A stretch of DNA of 64,000 nucleotides from Pengzhenrongella sicca (GTDB taxonomy: Bacteria; Actinomycetota; Actinomycetes; Actinomycetales; Cellulomonadaceae), in assembly GCF_017569225.1 (NCBI RefSeq), contig NZ_CP071868.1, forward strand, positions 3,534,001 to 3,598,000, in the 5' to 3' direction. Below are positions 24,936 through 34,537 of the stretch, piece after piece. Numbering within the stretch: position 1 is the stretch's first letter; the number at the start of each line of letters is the position of its first letter. The notes beneath the pieces were generated by a model. That model saw only the letters and a program-made list of their open reading frames with translations. It was not told where the DNA came from and searched no databases. Position numbers and translations under genes: made by a program.

Positions 24936-26084
24936 CTAGCCGCGCGTGGCCAGCTCGAGCGGGACCGGGCGCTGGGCCACGCCCTCGTACTGGCTCAGCG
25001 GGCGGATGAGCGCGTTGTGCGCGCGCTGCTCCGCGATGTGGGCGGTCCAGCCCACGATGCGGGCCATCACGAACATCGGCGTGAACATCTCGATGTCGAA
25101 GCCCATCAGGTAGTACGCCGGGCCGGTCGGGAAGTCGAGGTTCGGCCAGATCCCGCGCTCGGCGAGCATCGTCTGCTCCAGCTCGGTGTACATCGCGGTC
25201 CAGCGCTCGCCGCCCTCGACGGCCGCGGCGGCGGACCAGAGCGCGGCCTTCATCGTCGGGACCCGCGAGTCCTCGTTCTTGTAGACGCGGTGCCCGAACC
25301 CCATCACCTTGCGGTGCGCGGCGAGCTCGCCGCGCAGCCAGTCGGCGGCTTTCGCGGGCTCCCCGATCTCGAGCATCGCGAGCATCACGGCCTCGTTCGC
25401 CCCGCCGTGCAGCGGGCCCTTCAGCGTGCCGATCGCGCCCGTGATCGCGCTGTACAGGTCGGAGAGCGTCGAGGTCACCACGCGCGCCGTGAACGTCGAG
25501 GCGTTGAACGAGTGCTCGGCGTACAGGATCAGCGAGGTCTCGAACGCGCGCACGAGCTCGGTCGCCGGGACCGCCCCGAAACACATCGTGAAGTAGTTCT
25601 CCACGAACCCGAGGTCAGGGTTCGGGGCGATCGGCTCGAGGCCGCGCCGGCGCCGGTAGTCGAGCGCGACGACCGTCGGCAGCTGCGCGAGGAGGGTCTC
25701 GGCCTTGACCTGGTTCGCGGCGGGGTCGGCCGTCCACGCGTCGGGGTCCTCGGCGCCCAGGAAGCTCACGGCCGTGCGCAGCGTGTCCATCGGGTGGCAC
25801 GTGGTCGGCAGGAGCCGCAGCACCTCGAGCAGCCCGGGAGACAGGACCCGGCGCGGGCGCAGGGCGGTCGTGAAGTCCAGGAGCTGGGCCGGCGTCGGCA
25901 GCTCGCCATGCCAGAGCAGGTACGCGACCTGCTCGAAGTTGCAGTGCGCAGCGAGGTCCTGCACCGCGTACCCGCGGTAGGTCAGCGAGTTCGTCGCGGC
26001 CACGACGTTGGAGACGCTCGTCGTGTCGGCCACCACCCCGGCCAGCCCGCGATGGATCACGGGTAGCTCTGCGGCTGTCGTCAT
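24936..26084 (-). CDS. prpC: 2-methylcitrate synthase (citrate synthase family)
   Basis: A 382-residue enzyme condensing propionyl-CoA with oxaloacetate. Citrate-synthase landmarks: GPLHGGANEAVM and GFGHRVYKNEDSRVP with catalytic His residues, and NLDFPTGPAYYLMGFD containing the active-site Asp region. Length is typical of the short type. It could also act on acetyl-CoA, but its place as third gene after prpD and prpB makes methylcitrate synthase the likely role. Its ATG overlaps the prpB stop (ATGA). Confidence 0.92.
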   Translation of the reverse strand: MTTAAELPVIHRGLAGVVADTTSVSNVVAATNSLTYRGYAVQDLAAHCNFEQVAYLLWHGELPTPAQLLDFTTALRPRRVLSPGLLEVLRLLPTTCHPMDTLRTAVSFLGAEDPDAWTADPAANQVKAETLLAQLPTVVALDYRRRRGLEPIAPNPDLGFVENYFTMCFGAVPATELVRAFETSLILYAEHSFNASTFTARVVTSTLSDLYSAITGAIGTLKGPLHGGANEAVMLAMLEIGEPAKAADWLRGELAAHRKVMGFGHRVYKNEDSRVPTMKAALWSAAAAVEGGERWTAMYTELEQTMLAERGIWPNLDFPTGPAYYLMGFDIEMFTPMFVMARIVGWTAHIAEQRAHNALIRPLSQYEGVAQRPVPLELATRG

Positions 26085-26989
26085 TGATCAGCACCTCCGA
26101 GAGTGAAGTTGTACACCGACGAGTCGAACTGGTTGTAGTCCGCATAGTCGACCAGCTCGTACAGCCGCGCGCGCGTCTGCATGGCCGGCACCAGAGCCGC
26201 CTGCGTCCCGTCGGCGGCGATCGTGCGCAGGCCCGCCTCGACCGCGCCCATTGCGATCCGCAGCGTCGTGACGGGGTAGATGACCACGTTGAAGCCGAGC
26301 CGCTCGAGCGTCGCGGCGTCAAGCAGCGCGGACTTGCCGAACTCGGTCATGTTCGCGAGCAGGGGGATGTCGACGCCGGCCCGGAACGCCTCGAACTCCG
26401 ACTCGTCCGCGAGCGCCTCGGCGAAGATCAGGTCCGCGCCGGCGTCCGCGTAGGCCTTGGCCCGGTCGATCGCGGCGGGCAGGCCCTCGACGGCGCGCGC
26501 GTCGGTGCGCGCGCACACCACGAAGTTCGGGTCCGTGCGGGCGCCGACGGCGGCCCGGATGCGCCCGAGCATCTCGGCCACGCTGACCACGGCCTTGTTG
26601 TCGAGATGCCCGCACCGCTTCGGGTTGACCTGGTCCTCGAGGTGCAGCCCGGCAAGCCCGGCCTGCTCGAGCACGCGCGTGGTCCGCGCGGCGTTGAGCG
26701 GTTCGCCGAACCCGGTGTCGGCGTCGATCAGCGACGGAAGGTCCGTGGCCTGGGCGATCGCGCCGCCGCGGGCGGCGACCTCGGTCAGCGTGGTCAGGCC
26801 GATGTCCGGCAGGGCGAGGTCGGCCGAGAGCGCGGCGCCCGAGATGTAGACGCCGTCGAAGCCGGTCTCGGCGACGATGCGCGCCACCAGCGGCGAGAAC
26901 GCGCCGGGCATCCGCAGCAGGCGGCCCGAGGCGAGCCCGGCCCGGAACGCCACGCGCTTGCTCGCGGCGGGGATCGTCGAGCCCAGCAT
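26081..26989 (-). CDS. prpB: Methylisocitrate lyase
   Basis: A 302-residue member of the isocitrate lyase/PEP mutase superfamily that splits 2-methylisocitrate to pyruvate and succinate. Seen: DADTGFGEPLN, HLEDQVNPKRCGHL with the catalytic Cys (KRCGH instead of the common KKCGH), CARTDARAVEG and FAEAL. ATG 26989 shares a base with the prpD stop (TGATG), so translation is coupled on both sides of the gene. Confidence 0.93.
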   Translation of the reverse strand: MLGSTIPAASKRVAFRAGLASGRLLRMPGAFSPLVARIVAETGFDGVYISGAALSADLALPDIGLTTLTEVAARGGAIAQATDLPSLIDADTGFGEPLNAARTTRVLEQAGLAGLHLEDQVNPKRCGHLDNKAVVSVAEMLGRIRAAVGARTDPNFVVCARTDARAVEGLPAAIDRAKAYADAGADLIFAEALADESEFEAFRAGVDIPLLANMTEFGKSALLDAATLERLGFNVVIYPVTTLRIAMGAVEAGLRTIAADGTQAALVPAMQTRARLYELVDYADYNQFDSSVYNFTLGGADQ

Positions 26990-28497
26990 CAGAAGATCCC
27001 CCGGCTCGTCGCGGGGGTGTCTCCGAGCCGGTCGGCCGTCACGGTGACGGTCAGCCGGTGCAGCTCGCCGGCCGGCAGGTCGGCCAGCTCGCCGACGGCG
27101 GCGAGGAACCGGTCCTGCTCCCCCGCCGCGACCACGCCGTCGGCCAGCGTGCGGAACTTGTCGACGTACTGCGGGCGCGCGAAAGGGCGCGCGCCGAGGG
27201 GGTGCGCGTCGGCGACCGCAAGCTCGTCCTCGATCACCGTGCCGTCGTCCAGCGTGACGACGACGCGGCCGCCGAACGCCTGCTCCGCGGGCTCGACCGC
27301 GTGGTAGCGCCGGGTCCACGCGGGATCCTCGGCCGTGGTGATCGTGCGCCACAGCGCGACGGTGTCGGGCCGGGCCGCGCGGTCCGGGGCGTACGAGCGC
27401 TCGTGGTGCCACGCGCCGTCCTGCAGCGCCACCGCGAAGATGTACGTGATCGAGTGGTCGAGCGTCTCGCGCGAGGCGGTCGGGTCCGACTTCTGCGGGT
27501 CGTTCGCGCCCGTGCCGATGACGACGTGCGTGTGGTGGCTCGTATGGATGACGATGCTGCGCACGCGGGACGTGTCGCCGACGGCCGGTCCCATCCGCCG
27601 CGCGAGGTCGATCAGGGCCTGCGACTGGTACTCGGCCGAGTGCTCCTTCGTATAGGTGTCGAGGATCGCGCGCTTGGGCTCGCCGGGCCCGGGCAGCCCG
27701 ATCTCGTACACGTGGCCGGGCCCAGACAGCAGCCACGCGATGACGCCGTCCTCGCCCTCGTAGATCGGGGTCGGCGACGTCTCGCCGCGCATCGCGCGGT
27801 CCACCGCCTCGACCGCCATCTTCCCGGCGAACGCGGGCGCGTACGCCTTCCACGAGGAGATCTCCCCCTTGCGGGACTGCCGCGTCGTCGTCGTCGTGTG
27901 CAGGGCCTGGCCGACGGCCTGGAAGATCACGGCGGGGCTCAGGCCGAGCGCGGTGCCGATGCCGGCCGCCGCCGAGGGGCCGAGGTGGGCGATGTGGTCG
28001 ATCTTGTGCTCGTGCAGGCACATGCCGCGGGCCAGGTCGACCTGGATCTCGTACCCGGTCGCGATGCCGCGCACGAGGTCGCGGCCGCTGCGCCGGGCGT
28101 GCTGCGCGACGGCGAGCACGGGCGGGATGTTGTCCCCGGGGTGGGAGTACTCGGCCGCGAGGAAGGTGTCGTGGAAGTCGAGCTCGCGGACCGCGACGCC
28201 GTTCGCCCACGCGGCCCACTCGGGTGAGAACCCGCGCCCGGGTGCGAGCCCGAGGACCGTGGCGCCGGGGGCCGCCGGGTGCGCCACGGCCTGCGCGCGC
28301 GCCACGACGGCCGGGTGCCGCGCGATCGACGCCGCCGCGACCGCCGCGTTGTCGATGATCCGGTTCCCGATCATCTCGACCACGGCGGGCTCCACCTCGA
28401 CCGGGTCGGCCGCGACCTCCGCGAAGCTCCAGGCGAGCTGCTCCTGCCGCGGCAGCCGGTCGGCGGACGGGTGGGTGCGCACGGCGTGCTGCTTCAT
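26989..28497 (-). CDS. prpD: 2-methylcitrate dehydratase (MmgE/PrpD family)
   Basis: A 502-residue enzyme dehydrating 2-methylcitrate to 2-methylaconitate or methylisocitrate in propionate breakdown. The MmgE/PrpD fold shows as [45 protein letters not shown] and [27 protein letters not shown] 28497 has AGGAGG ten bases upstream. It is first in prpD-prpB-prpC. No prpR-type regulator is visible next to the operon in this window. Confidence 0.93.
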   Translation of the reverse strand: MKQHAVRTHPSADRLPRQEQLAWSFAEVAADPVEVEPAVVEMIGNRIIDNAAVAAASIARHPAVVARAQAVAHPAAPGATVLGLAPGRGFSPEWAAWANGVAVRELDFHDTFLAAEYSHPGDNIPPVLAVAQHARRSGRDLVRGIATGYEIQVDLARGMCLHEHKIDHIAHLGPSAAAGIGTALGLSPAVIFQAVGQALHTTTTTRQSRKGEISSWKAYAPAFAGKMAVEAVDRAMRGETSPTPIYEGEDGVIAWLLSGPGHVYEIGLPGPGEPKRAILDTYTKEHSAEYQSQALIDLARRMGPAVGDTSRVRSIVIHTSHHTHVVIGTGANDPQKSDPTASRETLDHSITYIFAVALQDGAWHHERSYAPDRAARPDTVALWRTITTAEDPAWTRRYHAVEPAEQAFGGRVVVTLDDGTVIEDELAVADAHPLGARPFARPQYVDKFRTLADGVVAAGEQDRFLAAVGELADLPAGELHRLTVTVTADRLGDTPATSRGIF

Positions 28498-28642
28498 CGG
28501 CGAAGGACCTCCTGCGTGGTTCGGTCTGCAGCAGCGTACGCACGCGCGGGGCCGTCCGGGCCCGGAAACCCGGGTCGCGCCCGCGGCGGGCCGCCGCGGG
28601 CCGCGGCAGTCGGGGGCGCTCGGGCCGCGGCGGTCGGCGCGC

Positions 28643-29518
28643 TCAAGCCGTGGGCGCCATCGCCCAGCGGATCGCGGCCGTGATGGCGTGCCCGCCCGCG
28701 CGGCCGAGCGTGGCGTCGACCGGGGGCAGGTACGGCAGGGCCAGCGGCCGGCGCGCCCAGCGCGGCAGCAGGCCGACCGCGGCGCCCGTCAGCGCGGTGT
28801 ACGGCCCCAGGGCGAGCCACGGCACGGGCGGACGCAGCAGGATGAAGCGCGCCGCCTCGCGCGCCGCGGGCGTCGCCGCGAGCTCGGGTCGGTAGGCCTC
28901 GAGCTGGGCGGCGAGCTCGGCGCGCGTGCGCGGCGGATCGATCACCCCGAGTCGTTCGCCGACGACGGCGACCTCGGCCACGTAGCGGTCGCACCCCGCG
29001 CGGTCCAGGGGCTCCGCGCCGTAGCGCTGGTGCGCCGCGAGGAAGCTGTCGGCCTCGGCGACGTGCACCCACCGCAGCAGGTGCGGGTCGGACGCCGCGT
29101 ACGCGAGCCCCTCGGGCGTGACGCCGCTGATGCGCTCGTGCACGGAGCGCACGTGCGCGATGACCGCCGCGGCGTCGTCGGCCGCACCGAAGGTCGTCAT
29201 CGCGAGGAAGGTGCTCGTGCGCTCGAGCCGGCCCCACGGGTCCCCGAGGTAGCCCGAGTGGGCAGCGACGGCGGCCATCGCGCCGGGGTGCAGGGACTGC
29301 AGCAGGAGCGCGCGCAGGCCGCCGACGAACATGGACGCGTCGCCGTGCACGCGGCAGATCGCGGAGTCGGTCGCGAACCAGCGCGGTCCCGGCCGGTGGT
29401 GGATCCGCTCGCGCTGCGCCGGGCCCCGGTCGCCCGCGACCCGGGCGAACAGCGCGGCGCCCGCCCGCTGCCGGACCCGTTCGACCAGGCCTGGGTCGAG
29501 GGTGGTCACGTCGGCCAT
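28643..29518 (-). CDS. MpaB/DUF2236 family protein (putative oxygenase)
   Basis: A 291-residue protein of the MpaB/rubber oxygenase-like DUF2236 family. Typical parts are [53 protein letters not shown] and the central [24 protein letters not shown], with conserved His and Asp/Glu residues suited to heme or metal. Some relatives are heme oxygenases acting on polyisoprene or prenyl chains; the substrate here is unknown. GGAGC precedes the ATG at 29518. It follows prpD in reverse order of transcription by 145 bases of GC-rich repeats and is probably its own unit. Confidence 0.82.
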   Translation of the reverse strand: MADVTTLDPGLVERVRQRAGAALFARVAGDRGPAQRERIHHRPGPRWFATDSAICRVHGDASMFVGGLRALLLQSLHPGAMAAVAAHSGYLGDPWGRLERTSTFLAMTTFGAADDAAAVIAHVRSVHERISGVTPEGLAYAASDPHLLRWVHVAEADSFLAAHQRYGAEPLDRAGCDRYVAEVAVVGERLGVIDPPRTRAELAAQLEAYRPELAATPAAREAARFILLRPPVPWLALGPYTALTGAAVGLLPRWARRPLALPYLPPVDATLGRAGGHAITAAIRWAMAPTA

Positions 29519-29593
29519 CGGGTGCTCCGCTCATCGGTCGCCCGGGAGCATCAGTGTCTCCCGCGCGGCCATTGTCACCCGCGCGGCGCCCGA

Positions 29594-29674
29594 GCGCGCG
29601 GCGTCAGCCCCCGGCGCGGCGTCAGCCCCGAGCGCGGCGTCAGCGCCGGAGTGCGCTGCGTCAGCCCCCGGCGC
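29594..29674. repeat. Tandem 18-21 bp repeats copying the 3' end of the permease gene
   Basis: GCGTCAGC-type units begin at 29601, 29619, 29637 and 29658. The last copy is the end of the permease gene, including its stop codon; the other three extend into the gap towards the MpaB-like gene. Confidence 0.75.
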
Positions 29675-30911
29675 GCAGCGCGGCGATCGGCTCGATCGCG
29701 GCGGCCTTGAGCGCGGGGTACGTGCCGGCCGCGAGGCCGATGACGCCGCCGAGCAACGCCGCGCCGACCACGACCAGCGGGTCCAGCAACGGCGTCCATT
29801 CCTGGGCGAGGGACACGAGCACGACCGTCAGCACGCCCGTCGCCGCGCCGATGAGGCCCCCCAGCAGGCCGATCACCACGGACTCGACCAGGAACTGGCG
29901 GCCGATGTCCGCCTGGCTCGCGCCGAGCGCGCGGCGCAAGCCGATCTCGGCGGTCCGTTCCCGGACGCTCAGGAGCGTGACGTTCGCGATCCCGAGCCCG
30001 CCGACGAGCAGCGCGACGGCGCCGAGCGCCAGGAAGATCGCGTTGATGTCGGCCTGCACGCTCGCCCGGACCGCCGACGCGACGGCCGGAACCTGCACGT
30101 CGAGGTTCTCGGGCGCGTTCGGGTCGAGCGCGATCGGGGCCTGCGTCCCGACGACCGGTCCGGCGCCGACGGCGATCGTCAGGTGCGCCTGGTCGAGCGC
30201 GGCGAGGCCGAAGTCGGCGCGTGCGGTGCCGACCGGCAGAATCACGGCGTCGAGCAGGTCGGTGCGTCGCTCGACGCTGTCGAGGATGCCGATGACCGTG
30301 TAGGGGCGCTCGCCGATGAAGATCGATGGCTGCCGGTCGACGCGGTTGACGCCGAGGCGGCCCGCCGCTCGCGAGCCGAGCACCACGACCCGGTCGGCGC
30401 GCTCGTCGTGGCCGGCGTCGAAGTACCGGCCGGTCGCGATCGTGCCGCGGACCGCGGCGAGCAGGCCCGGCGTCGTGGCCAGCACCTGGGGCGACGCGAG
30501 CGTCGGGGCCGACGGGTCGTTGACCGGCACGGCGGTGATGGCCGCGCCGTCGATGTCGACCGCGGCCACCGCGCCGACGGCCTCGACCCCGGCGATCCGG
30601 CCCAGCCGGTCCTCCACGTCCCAAGGCAGGCGGCCGATCGCGCGCTCGCCGCCCTGGGTCTGCGCGGTGGCGGGCTCGACCATCGCCTGCGTGGCGGCGA
30701 CGGCGTCGAACTGGCGCCCGATCTGCCCGGCCGCGGTCTGGGCGAGCCCGACCGTCACGACGAGCGAGCCGACCCCGAGCACCGTGCCGACGATCGTCAG
30801 GACGAGGCGGCCCGGCCGCGACCCGACGCCGTAGGCCGCCTCGGACACGAGGTCGCGCAGGCCGAACCGGTCGCGCGTGCGGCGGCTGAAGCGGAGGCGG
30901 GGGCGGGCCAT
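29661..30911 (-). CDS. MacB-like ABC transporter permease (FtsX domain)
   Basis: A 416-residue membrane protein: one N-terminal transmembrane helix (about residues 35-60), a large extracytoplasmic MacB-type domain (about 65-280), then three helices with the FtsX signature GLGIANVTLLSVRERTAEIGLRRALGAS. The domain order is that of MacB/LolCE permeases, which drive transport by mechanotransmission rather than a channel. The start codon shares a base with the ATPase stop (TGATG). Its substrate is unknown. Confidence 0.9.
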   Translation of the reverse strand: MARPRLRFSRRTRDRFGLRDLVSEAAYGVGSRPGRLVLTIVGTVLGVGSLVVTVGLAQTAAGQIGRQFDAVAATQAMVEPATAQTQGGERAIGRLPWDVEDRLGRIAGVEAVGAVAAVDIDGAAITAVPVNDPSAPTLASPQVLATTPGLLAAVRGTIATGRYFDAGHDERADRVVVLGSRAAGRLGVNRVDRQPSIFIGERPYTVIGILDSVERRTDLLDAVILPVGTARADFGLAALDQAHLTIAVGAGPVVGTQAPIALDPNAPENLDVQVPAVASAVRASVQADINAIFLALGAVALLVGGLGIANVTLLSVRERTAEIGLRRALGASQADIGRQFLVESVVIGLLGGLIGAATGVLTVVLVSLAQEWTPLLDPLVVVGAALLGGVIGLAAGTYPALKAAAIEPIAALRAGG

Positions 30912-31672
30912 CAGCCCACCTCGACGAGCGTGCCGTCGACGATCCGCACGCGCCGCTGGGCGCGGGACGAGACGGCGGCGTCGTGGGTGATCACGACGAG
31001 CGTGAGGCCGTCGCGGTGCAGCTCGTCGAACAGGTCGAGCACGCCGCCCGAGGTCGCAGAGTCGAGGTTGCCGGTCGGCTCGTCCGCGAGCAGCACGTGC
31101 GGCGACGCGATGACCGCGCGCGCGATCGCGACGCGCTGGCGCTCGCCGCCGGACAGGACGGTCGGCAGGAAGTCGAGCCGGTGCCCCATGCCGACCCGCT
31201 CGAGCGACGCCAGGGCGCGCGCGCGGCGCTCGGCGCGCGGCACGCCGCTGTACAGCGTCGCGAGCAGCACATTGTCGAGCACCGTGCGATGCGGCAGCAG
31301 GTGGAACGACTGGAACACGAAGCCGATGCGCCCGCCGCGCAGCGCGGCCCGGGCGGAGTCGGACGCCGTGCCGGTCGCGATCCCGTCGAACAGGTAGTCG
31401 CCCGACGTGGGCCGGTCGAGCAGGCCGAGGATGTGCAGGAGCGTCGACTTGCCCGAGCCGGACGGGCCGATGACCGACAGGTACTCGCCGGAGGAGATCG
31501 TCAGGTCGACGGACCGCAGGGCCTCGACGGGCGGGGTGCCCGGAAAGCTGCGGGTGAGCCCGCGGAGCTCGATCACGGCCGGCTCGACCGCGGCCAGCTC
31601 GACCCCGGCCGGCTCGACCGCCGCCGCCTCGACCGCGAGGGCGCCGAGCTCGCCGGGCTCCGACCCGCTCAC
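30911..31672 (-). CDS. MacB-like ABC transporter ATPase
   Basis: A 253-residue ATPase: Walker A GPSGSGKSTLL, Q-loop in FVFQSFHLLPHRTV, signature LSGGERQRVAIARA, Walker B VLLADEPTGNLD and switch His VVITHD, all as in the MacB/LolD group. The first 35 residues are an unusual repeat (AVEPAGVELAAVEPA) encoded by a GC-rich tandem repeat (about 31575-31640). The start is GTG overlapping the adaptor stop (GTGA); a start nearer VIELRGLTRSFPG is possible and would remove the repeat. Confidence 0.92.
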   Translation of the reverse strand: MSGSEPGELGALAVEAAAVEPAGVELAAVEPAVIELRGLTRSFPGTPPVEALRSVDLTISSGEYLSVIGPSGSGKSTLLHILGLLDRPTSGDYLFDGIATGTASDSARAALRGGRIGFVFQSFHLLPHRTVLDNVLLATLYSGVPRAERRARALASLERVGMGHRLDFLPTVLSGGERQRVAIARAVIASPHVLLADEPTGNLDSATSGGVLDLFDELHRDGLTLVVITHDAAVSSRAQRRVRIVDGTLVEVG

Positions 31673-33213
31673 GCGCCGCCCGACTCCTCGCTCGTCGGTT
31701 CCTCCTCCGCCGCGCTCGCGACGCCGACGACGACCCGATCGCCCTCCTCGAGGGTCCCCGTGGTCGCCGTCACCTCGGCGAACCCGTCCGCGGCGAGGCC
31801 GGTCTCGACCGTCACGAGGGACGTCGCGCCGTCGGCCCCGAGGACCTCGACCCGGGCCTGGCCGCCCGGGCCCGCGGTGAGCGCGGCCGTCGGGACGGCG
31901 AGCACCTCGCCATCGGTCGAGCTCACCGGGATCGTCATCCGGACGTTCGCGCCCTGCAGCTCGGCACGCTGCTCCGGCGTCAGCTCGGCCGGCACGACGA
32001 CGACGCGCAGGCGGGCGGCGTCCGTCGCCGGGGCGACGGACTGGACCGTGCCGGGTACGTCCGCTCCGCTCGGCAGCGTGACCGCCACGGCCGCCCCCAC
32101 CGCGACGAGCTCGCCGTCGACGATCGCGATCTCGCCCGCGACCTGGAGCGCGGCCCCCGACACGCTCATCACCGCCGTGCCGGCGACGGTCGAGCCGCGG
32201 TGCACCTCGACCGAGTCGACCCGGCGCGGGAGGGCGGTGAGGTACACGACCTCGCTCGCCGGCAGGGGCGTGAGCACGCTCTTCTGGGCGGCCTCCAGCG
32301 CGGTTGCCGCGTCGGCGCGGGCCCGCTGCGCGGCGTCGACCATCGCCCGCTCCTGCGCCGGGTCGGTCGGTGCGAGCAGCGCGTCGCGGTCGACGAGCGC
32401 GGCCGTGACCTGGTCGTCAAGGTTGGCGATCTCGCTCGCGGTCACGAGCGGGGCCCCCGACTCGGGGTCCACCTGGCCGGCGAGCGCCTGCGCGTCGGCG
32501 AGGGCGCGCTGCGCGGCCCGGACCTGGTTGTCCTTCGCGATCCGGTCGACCGGCCCGGGGCCGGCCGAGGCGGCGGCGAGCGCGCGGCGGGCCGACGCGA
32601 CCTCGTCCTCCGCCGCGCGCAACGCCTCGCGCGCGCCGACGACCGCCAGGTCCGCGTCCGCGCCGGCGGTGGGGGCCGGGTACCCGGCGCGGGCGTACAG
32701 CGCGGCGACCGCGTCGGCGGTGGCCGCGTCGTACACCGGCGAGGCGGCGTCGCCCGGGTCGATGCCGAGCTGCTCGAGCGCAGCCTTGAGCTGCGTGACG
32801 TCGGGACCGGCCACCCCGGCGCGCAGCGTGCGATAGACCGGAAGCTCGCCGGGCAGCAGGAGGACGGGGCGGCCGGCGACCTCGAGCAGCAGGTCGCCGG
32901 CGGCGAGCGTGGCACCGACCGCGGGGACCTGGCCGGTGACCACCGCCGGGCCCTCGAGGTCGCCGGTCTCGAGCAGCACGCTCGCCGGGTCCTCGTAGAT
33001 CGCGTCGCCGCGGAGCACGACGTCGGTCGCGAGGACGCGCCGCTCGACCGGGACTGTGATCGGGCCGGCCGCGGGCGGCGCGGCGCCCGCGGCGGCGTCG
33101 GCCGGCGAGGTGATCAGCTGACTCAGGCCGAGCCCCGCGACGAGGGCGACGACGCCGGTCAGCGCCATCAGCCAGATCGTGCGGGAAGGACCGGTCAGGC
33201 GCGGGCGCCGCAT
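31669..33213 (-). CDS. Membrane-fusion (HlyD/MacA-like) adaptor with peptidoglycan-binding domain
   Basis: A 514-residue envelope protein. A transmembrane anchor spans residues about 14-35. A barrel region with split lipoyl-like parts is interrupted by a PG_binding_1-type module (VYRTLRAGVAGPDVTQLKAAL, about residues 126-180). A long alpha-hairpin/coiled coil rich in Ala, Arg, Asp and Glu follows (about 190-330), then the barrel (MSVSGAALQVAGEIAIVDG) and a C-terminal beta domain. This layout is common in Gram-positive MacAB-type exporters, where the adaptor reaches the cell wall. ATG 33213 is 5 bases after the lipoprotein stop. Confidence 0.87.
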   Translation of the reverse strand: MRRPRLTGPSRTIWLMALTGVVALVAGLGLSQLITSPADAAAGAAPPAAGPITVPVERRVLATDVVLRGDAIYEDPASVLLETGDLEGPAVVTGQVPAVGATLAAGDLLLEVAGRPVLLLPGELPVYRTLRAGVAGPDVTQLKAALEQLGIDPGDAASPVYDAATADAVAALYARAGYPAPTAGADADLAVVGAREALRAAEDEVASARRALAAASAGPGPVDRIAKDNQVRAAQRALADAQALAGQVDPESGAPLVTASEIANLDDQVTAALVDRDALLAPTDPAQERAMVDAAQRARADAATALEAAQKSVLTPLPASEVVYLTALPRRVDSVEVHRGSTVAGTAVMSVSGAALQVAGEIAIVDGELVAVGAAVAVTLPSGADVPGTVQSVAPATDAARLRVVVVPAELTPEQRAELQGANVRMTIPVSSTDGEVLAVPTAALTAGPGGQARVEVLGADGATSLVTVETGLAADGFAEVTATTGTLEEGDRVVVGVASAAEEEPTSEESGGA

Positions 33214-33218
33214 CCCGG

Positions 33219-34283
33219 TCAAGACTTCGCGTCGTTCGACGCCGCGAGCCACGCGTCGAGCTCGGCCTTGTGGCTGTCGACGAACTCCTGCTGCAGCTCG
33301 ACGTTGACCTCCTGGGAGATCGCGTCGTAGTCGGCGTCCTCGCGGCACTGATAGTCCGCCACCGCGGTCTTGATCTCCCGCGGGGTCAGCTCCGCCGTCT
33401 TGGCCTCGACATCCGCCTGCGCCTGCGCGGCGGTCTCCTCGGTGAGCTCGACGACCGCGTCGCCGCTGCCGTACGCCTCCTCCTGGATCGCGTTCAGCGC
33501 GTCGTAGATCGACGTCTCGCCGTCACCGATCGCGGCGAAGCCGTCGAAGCCCGCGTCCGCCATGCACGAGGCCCACTCGGCGTTGACCGCCGCCAGCCGC
33601 GGGTCCGCCGCGACCGCCTCGTACAGCGCGCCCATGTCGTCCTGGAGCGCCGAGAACTCGTCGGCCTCGGCGCCGCCCTCGTAGACCTCATGCTGCGCTT
33701 TGCCCTGGCAGCCGCCGTCCTCCCAGTTGTACTCGACGACCTCCTCGGGGTCGGCGGCCGGGTCGACCTCGGACTGCGCTCCGTACAACGCGGCGTAGAA
33801 CGCCGCCTGTTCGGTCTCGGACATCGCGGCGACGTAGTCCTGGTTCGGATCGACGAACTCCTCGCCGTCGGCCGCCTCCGCCTCGGACGCAGCCTGCATC
33901 CCGCCCGGATCGGTCGTCGCGCCGTAGCCGTACTGCGCGGCGAACTCCTTCGTCCCCCACTGCACGTCGAGGTCGTCCGCCGCGAACGAGGTGGAGTTCA
34001 TCGACTGGTCGACCGGCGTGTACTCGAAGCCCTCGTCGCGCATGCACGCGGCGACGATCTCCTCGACCCGGACCATCTGCCGGTTCGACTCGGCCACCTG
34101 CTGCTCCTGCGAGACCGAGTCACCCCCGCCGTACATCTGCTGGAAGTACTCGTCCAGCGGCCCGAGCTCGACCTCGTCGGCCTGCCCGGCGGCGCCGGGA
34201 TCCGGGTCGTTCTGCGAACCGCCGCACGCGGCGAGAGTCAAGGCGATGATGACTGCGGCGGCCGTGGATACGGACCGGGACAC
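33219..34283 (-). CDS. Cys-rich secreted lipoprotein of an exporter operon
   Basis: A lipoprotein of about 354 residues. With the GTG start at 34283 the signal peptide is VSRSVSTAAAVIIALTLAACGGS, with lipobox LAAC. The mature part is acidic (many Glu/Asp) and mostly helical by composition, and has four further cysteines: ACMRDEGFEYTP, GGCQGKAQHEV, SCMADAGFDGF and YQCREDADYD. Two of these share a CM-(R/A)-D-x-GF pattern. I do not recognise a named family. The gene precedes the adaptor, ATPase and permease of a MacAB-type exporter with a 5-base gap, suggesting a substrate-binding or accessory role. The start is uncertain: TTG 34340 overlaps a candidate -10 (TAATTT, 34344-34339). Confidence 0.75.
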   Translation of the reverse strand: MSRSVSTAAAVIIALTLAACGGSQNDPDPGAAGQADEVELGPLDEYFQQMYGGGDSVSQEQQVAESNRQMVRVEEIVAACMRDEGFEYTPVDQSMNSTSFAADDLDVQWGTKEFAAQYGYGATTDPGGMQAASEAEAADGEEFVDPNQDYVAAMSETEQAAFYAALYGAQSEVDPAADPEEVVEYNWEDGGCQGKAQHEVYEGGAEADEFSALQDDMGALYEAVAADPRLAAVNAEWASCMADAGFDGFAAIGDGETSIYDALNAIQEEAYGSGDAVVELTEETAAQAQADVEAKTAELTPREIKTAVADYQCREDADYDAISQEVNVELQQEFVDSHKAELDAWLAASNDAKS

Positions 34284-34485
34284 GAAGGCGTTGATGGCCG
34301 AGCCTCTCGGGAATGGTTCGACTGTGAATCCTCTGTGCAAATTAGCAGTTCACCGAGCGTCCCGAGGCGCGTTTGCGTGGCTGACTTTCCAGGCACTCTT
34401 GCCCGGCTCCTGGTCACACCAATCCCGCCGAGAGTCACAGGCCGGGGCTTCGGCTGGCGCCGGGTCGAGCGCGGCGCGCACGGGC

Positions 34486-34533
34486 GGCGCGATCGGCGGG
34501 GCGCGCGCCGGCGCGATCGACGGGGCGCGCGCG
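34486..34533. repeat. Tandem 24-bp direct repeat beside the tRNA gene
   Basis: Two copies (34486-34509 and 34510-34533) differ at two positions; each begins GGCGCGATCG. They lie 4 bases beyond the 3' end of the tRNA gene. The rest of the gap from 34284 shows a candidate promoter for the lipoprotein gene and nothing else recognisable. Confidence 0.7.
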
Positions 34534-34537
34534 CCGG

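Noticed and set aside
24936-26084. Annotation as the main TCA-cycle citrate synthase
   Set aside because: Its coupling to prpB and prpD makes 2-methylcitrate synthase the better call, although activity with acetyl-CoA is possible.
29594-29674. A possible CRISPR array because of regularly spaced repeats
   Set aside because: Units are directly adjacent, with no spacers, and no cas genes are present. They are tandem copies of a gene end.
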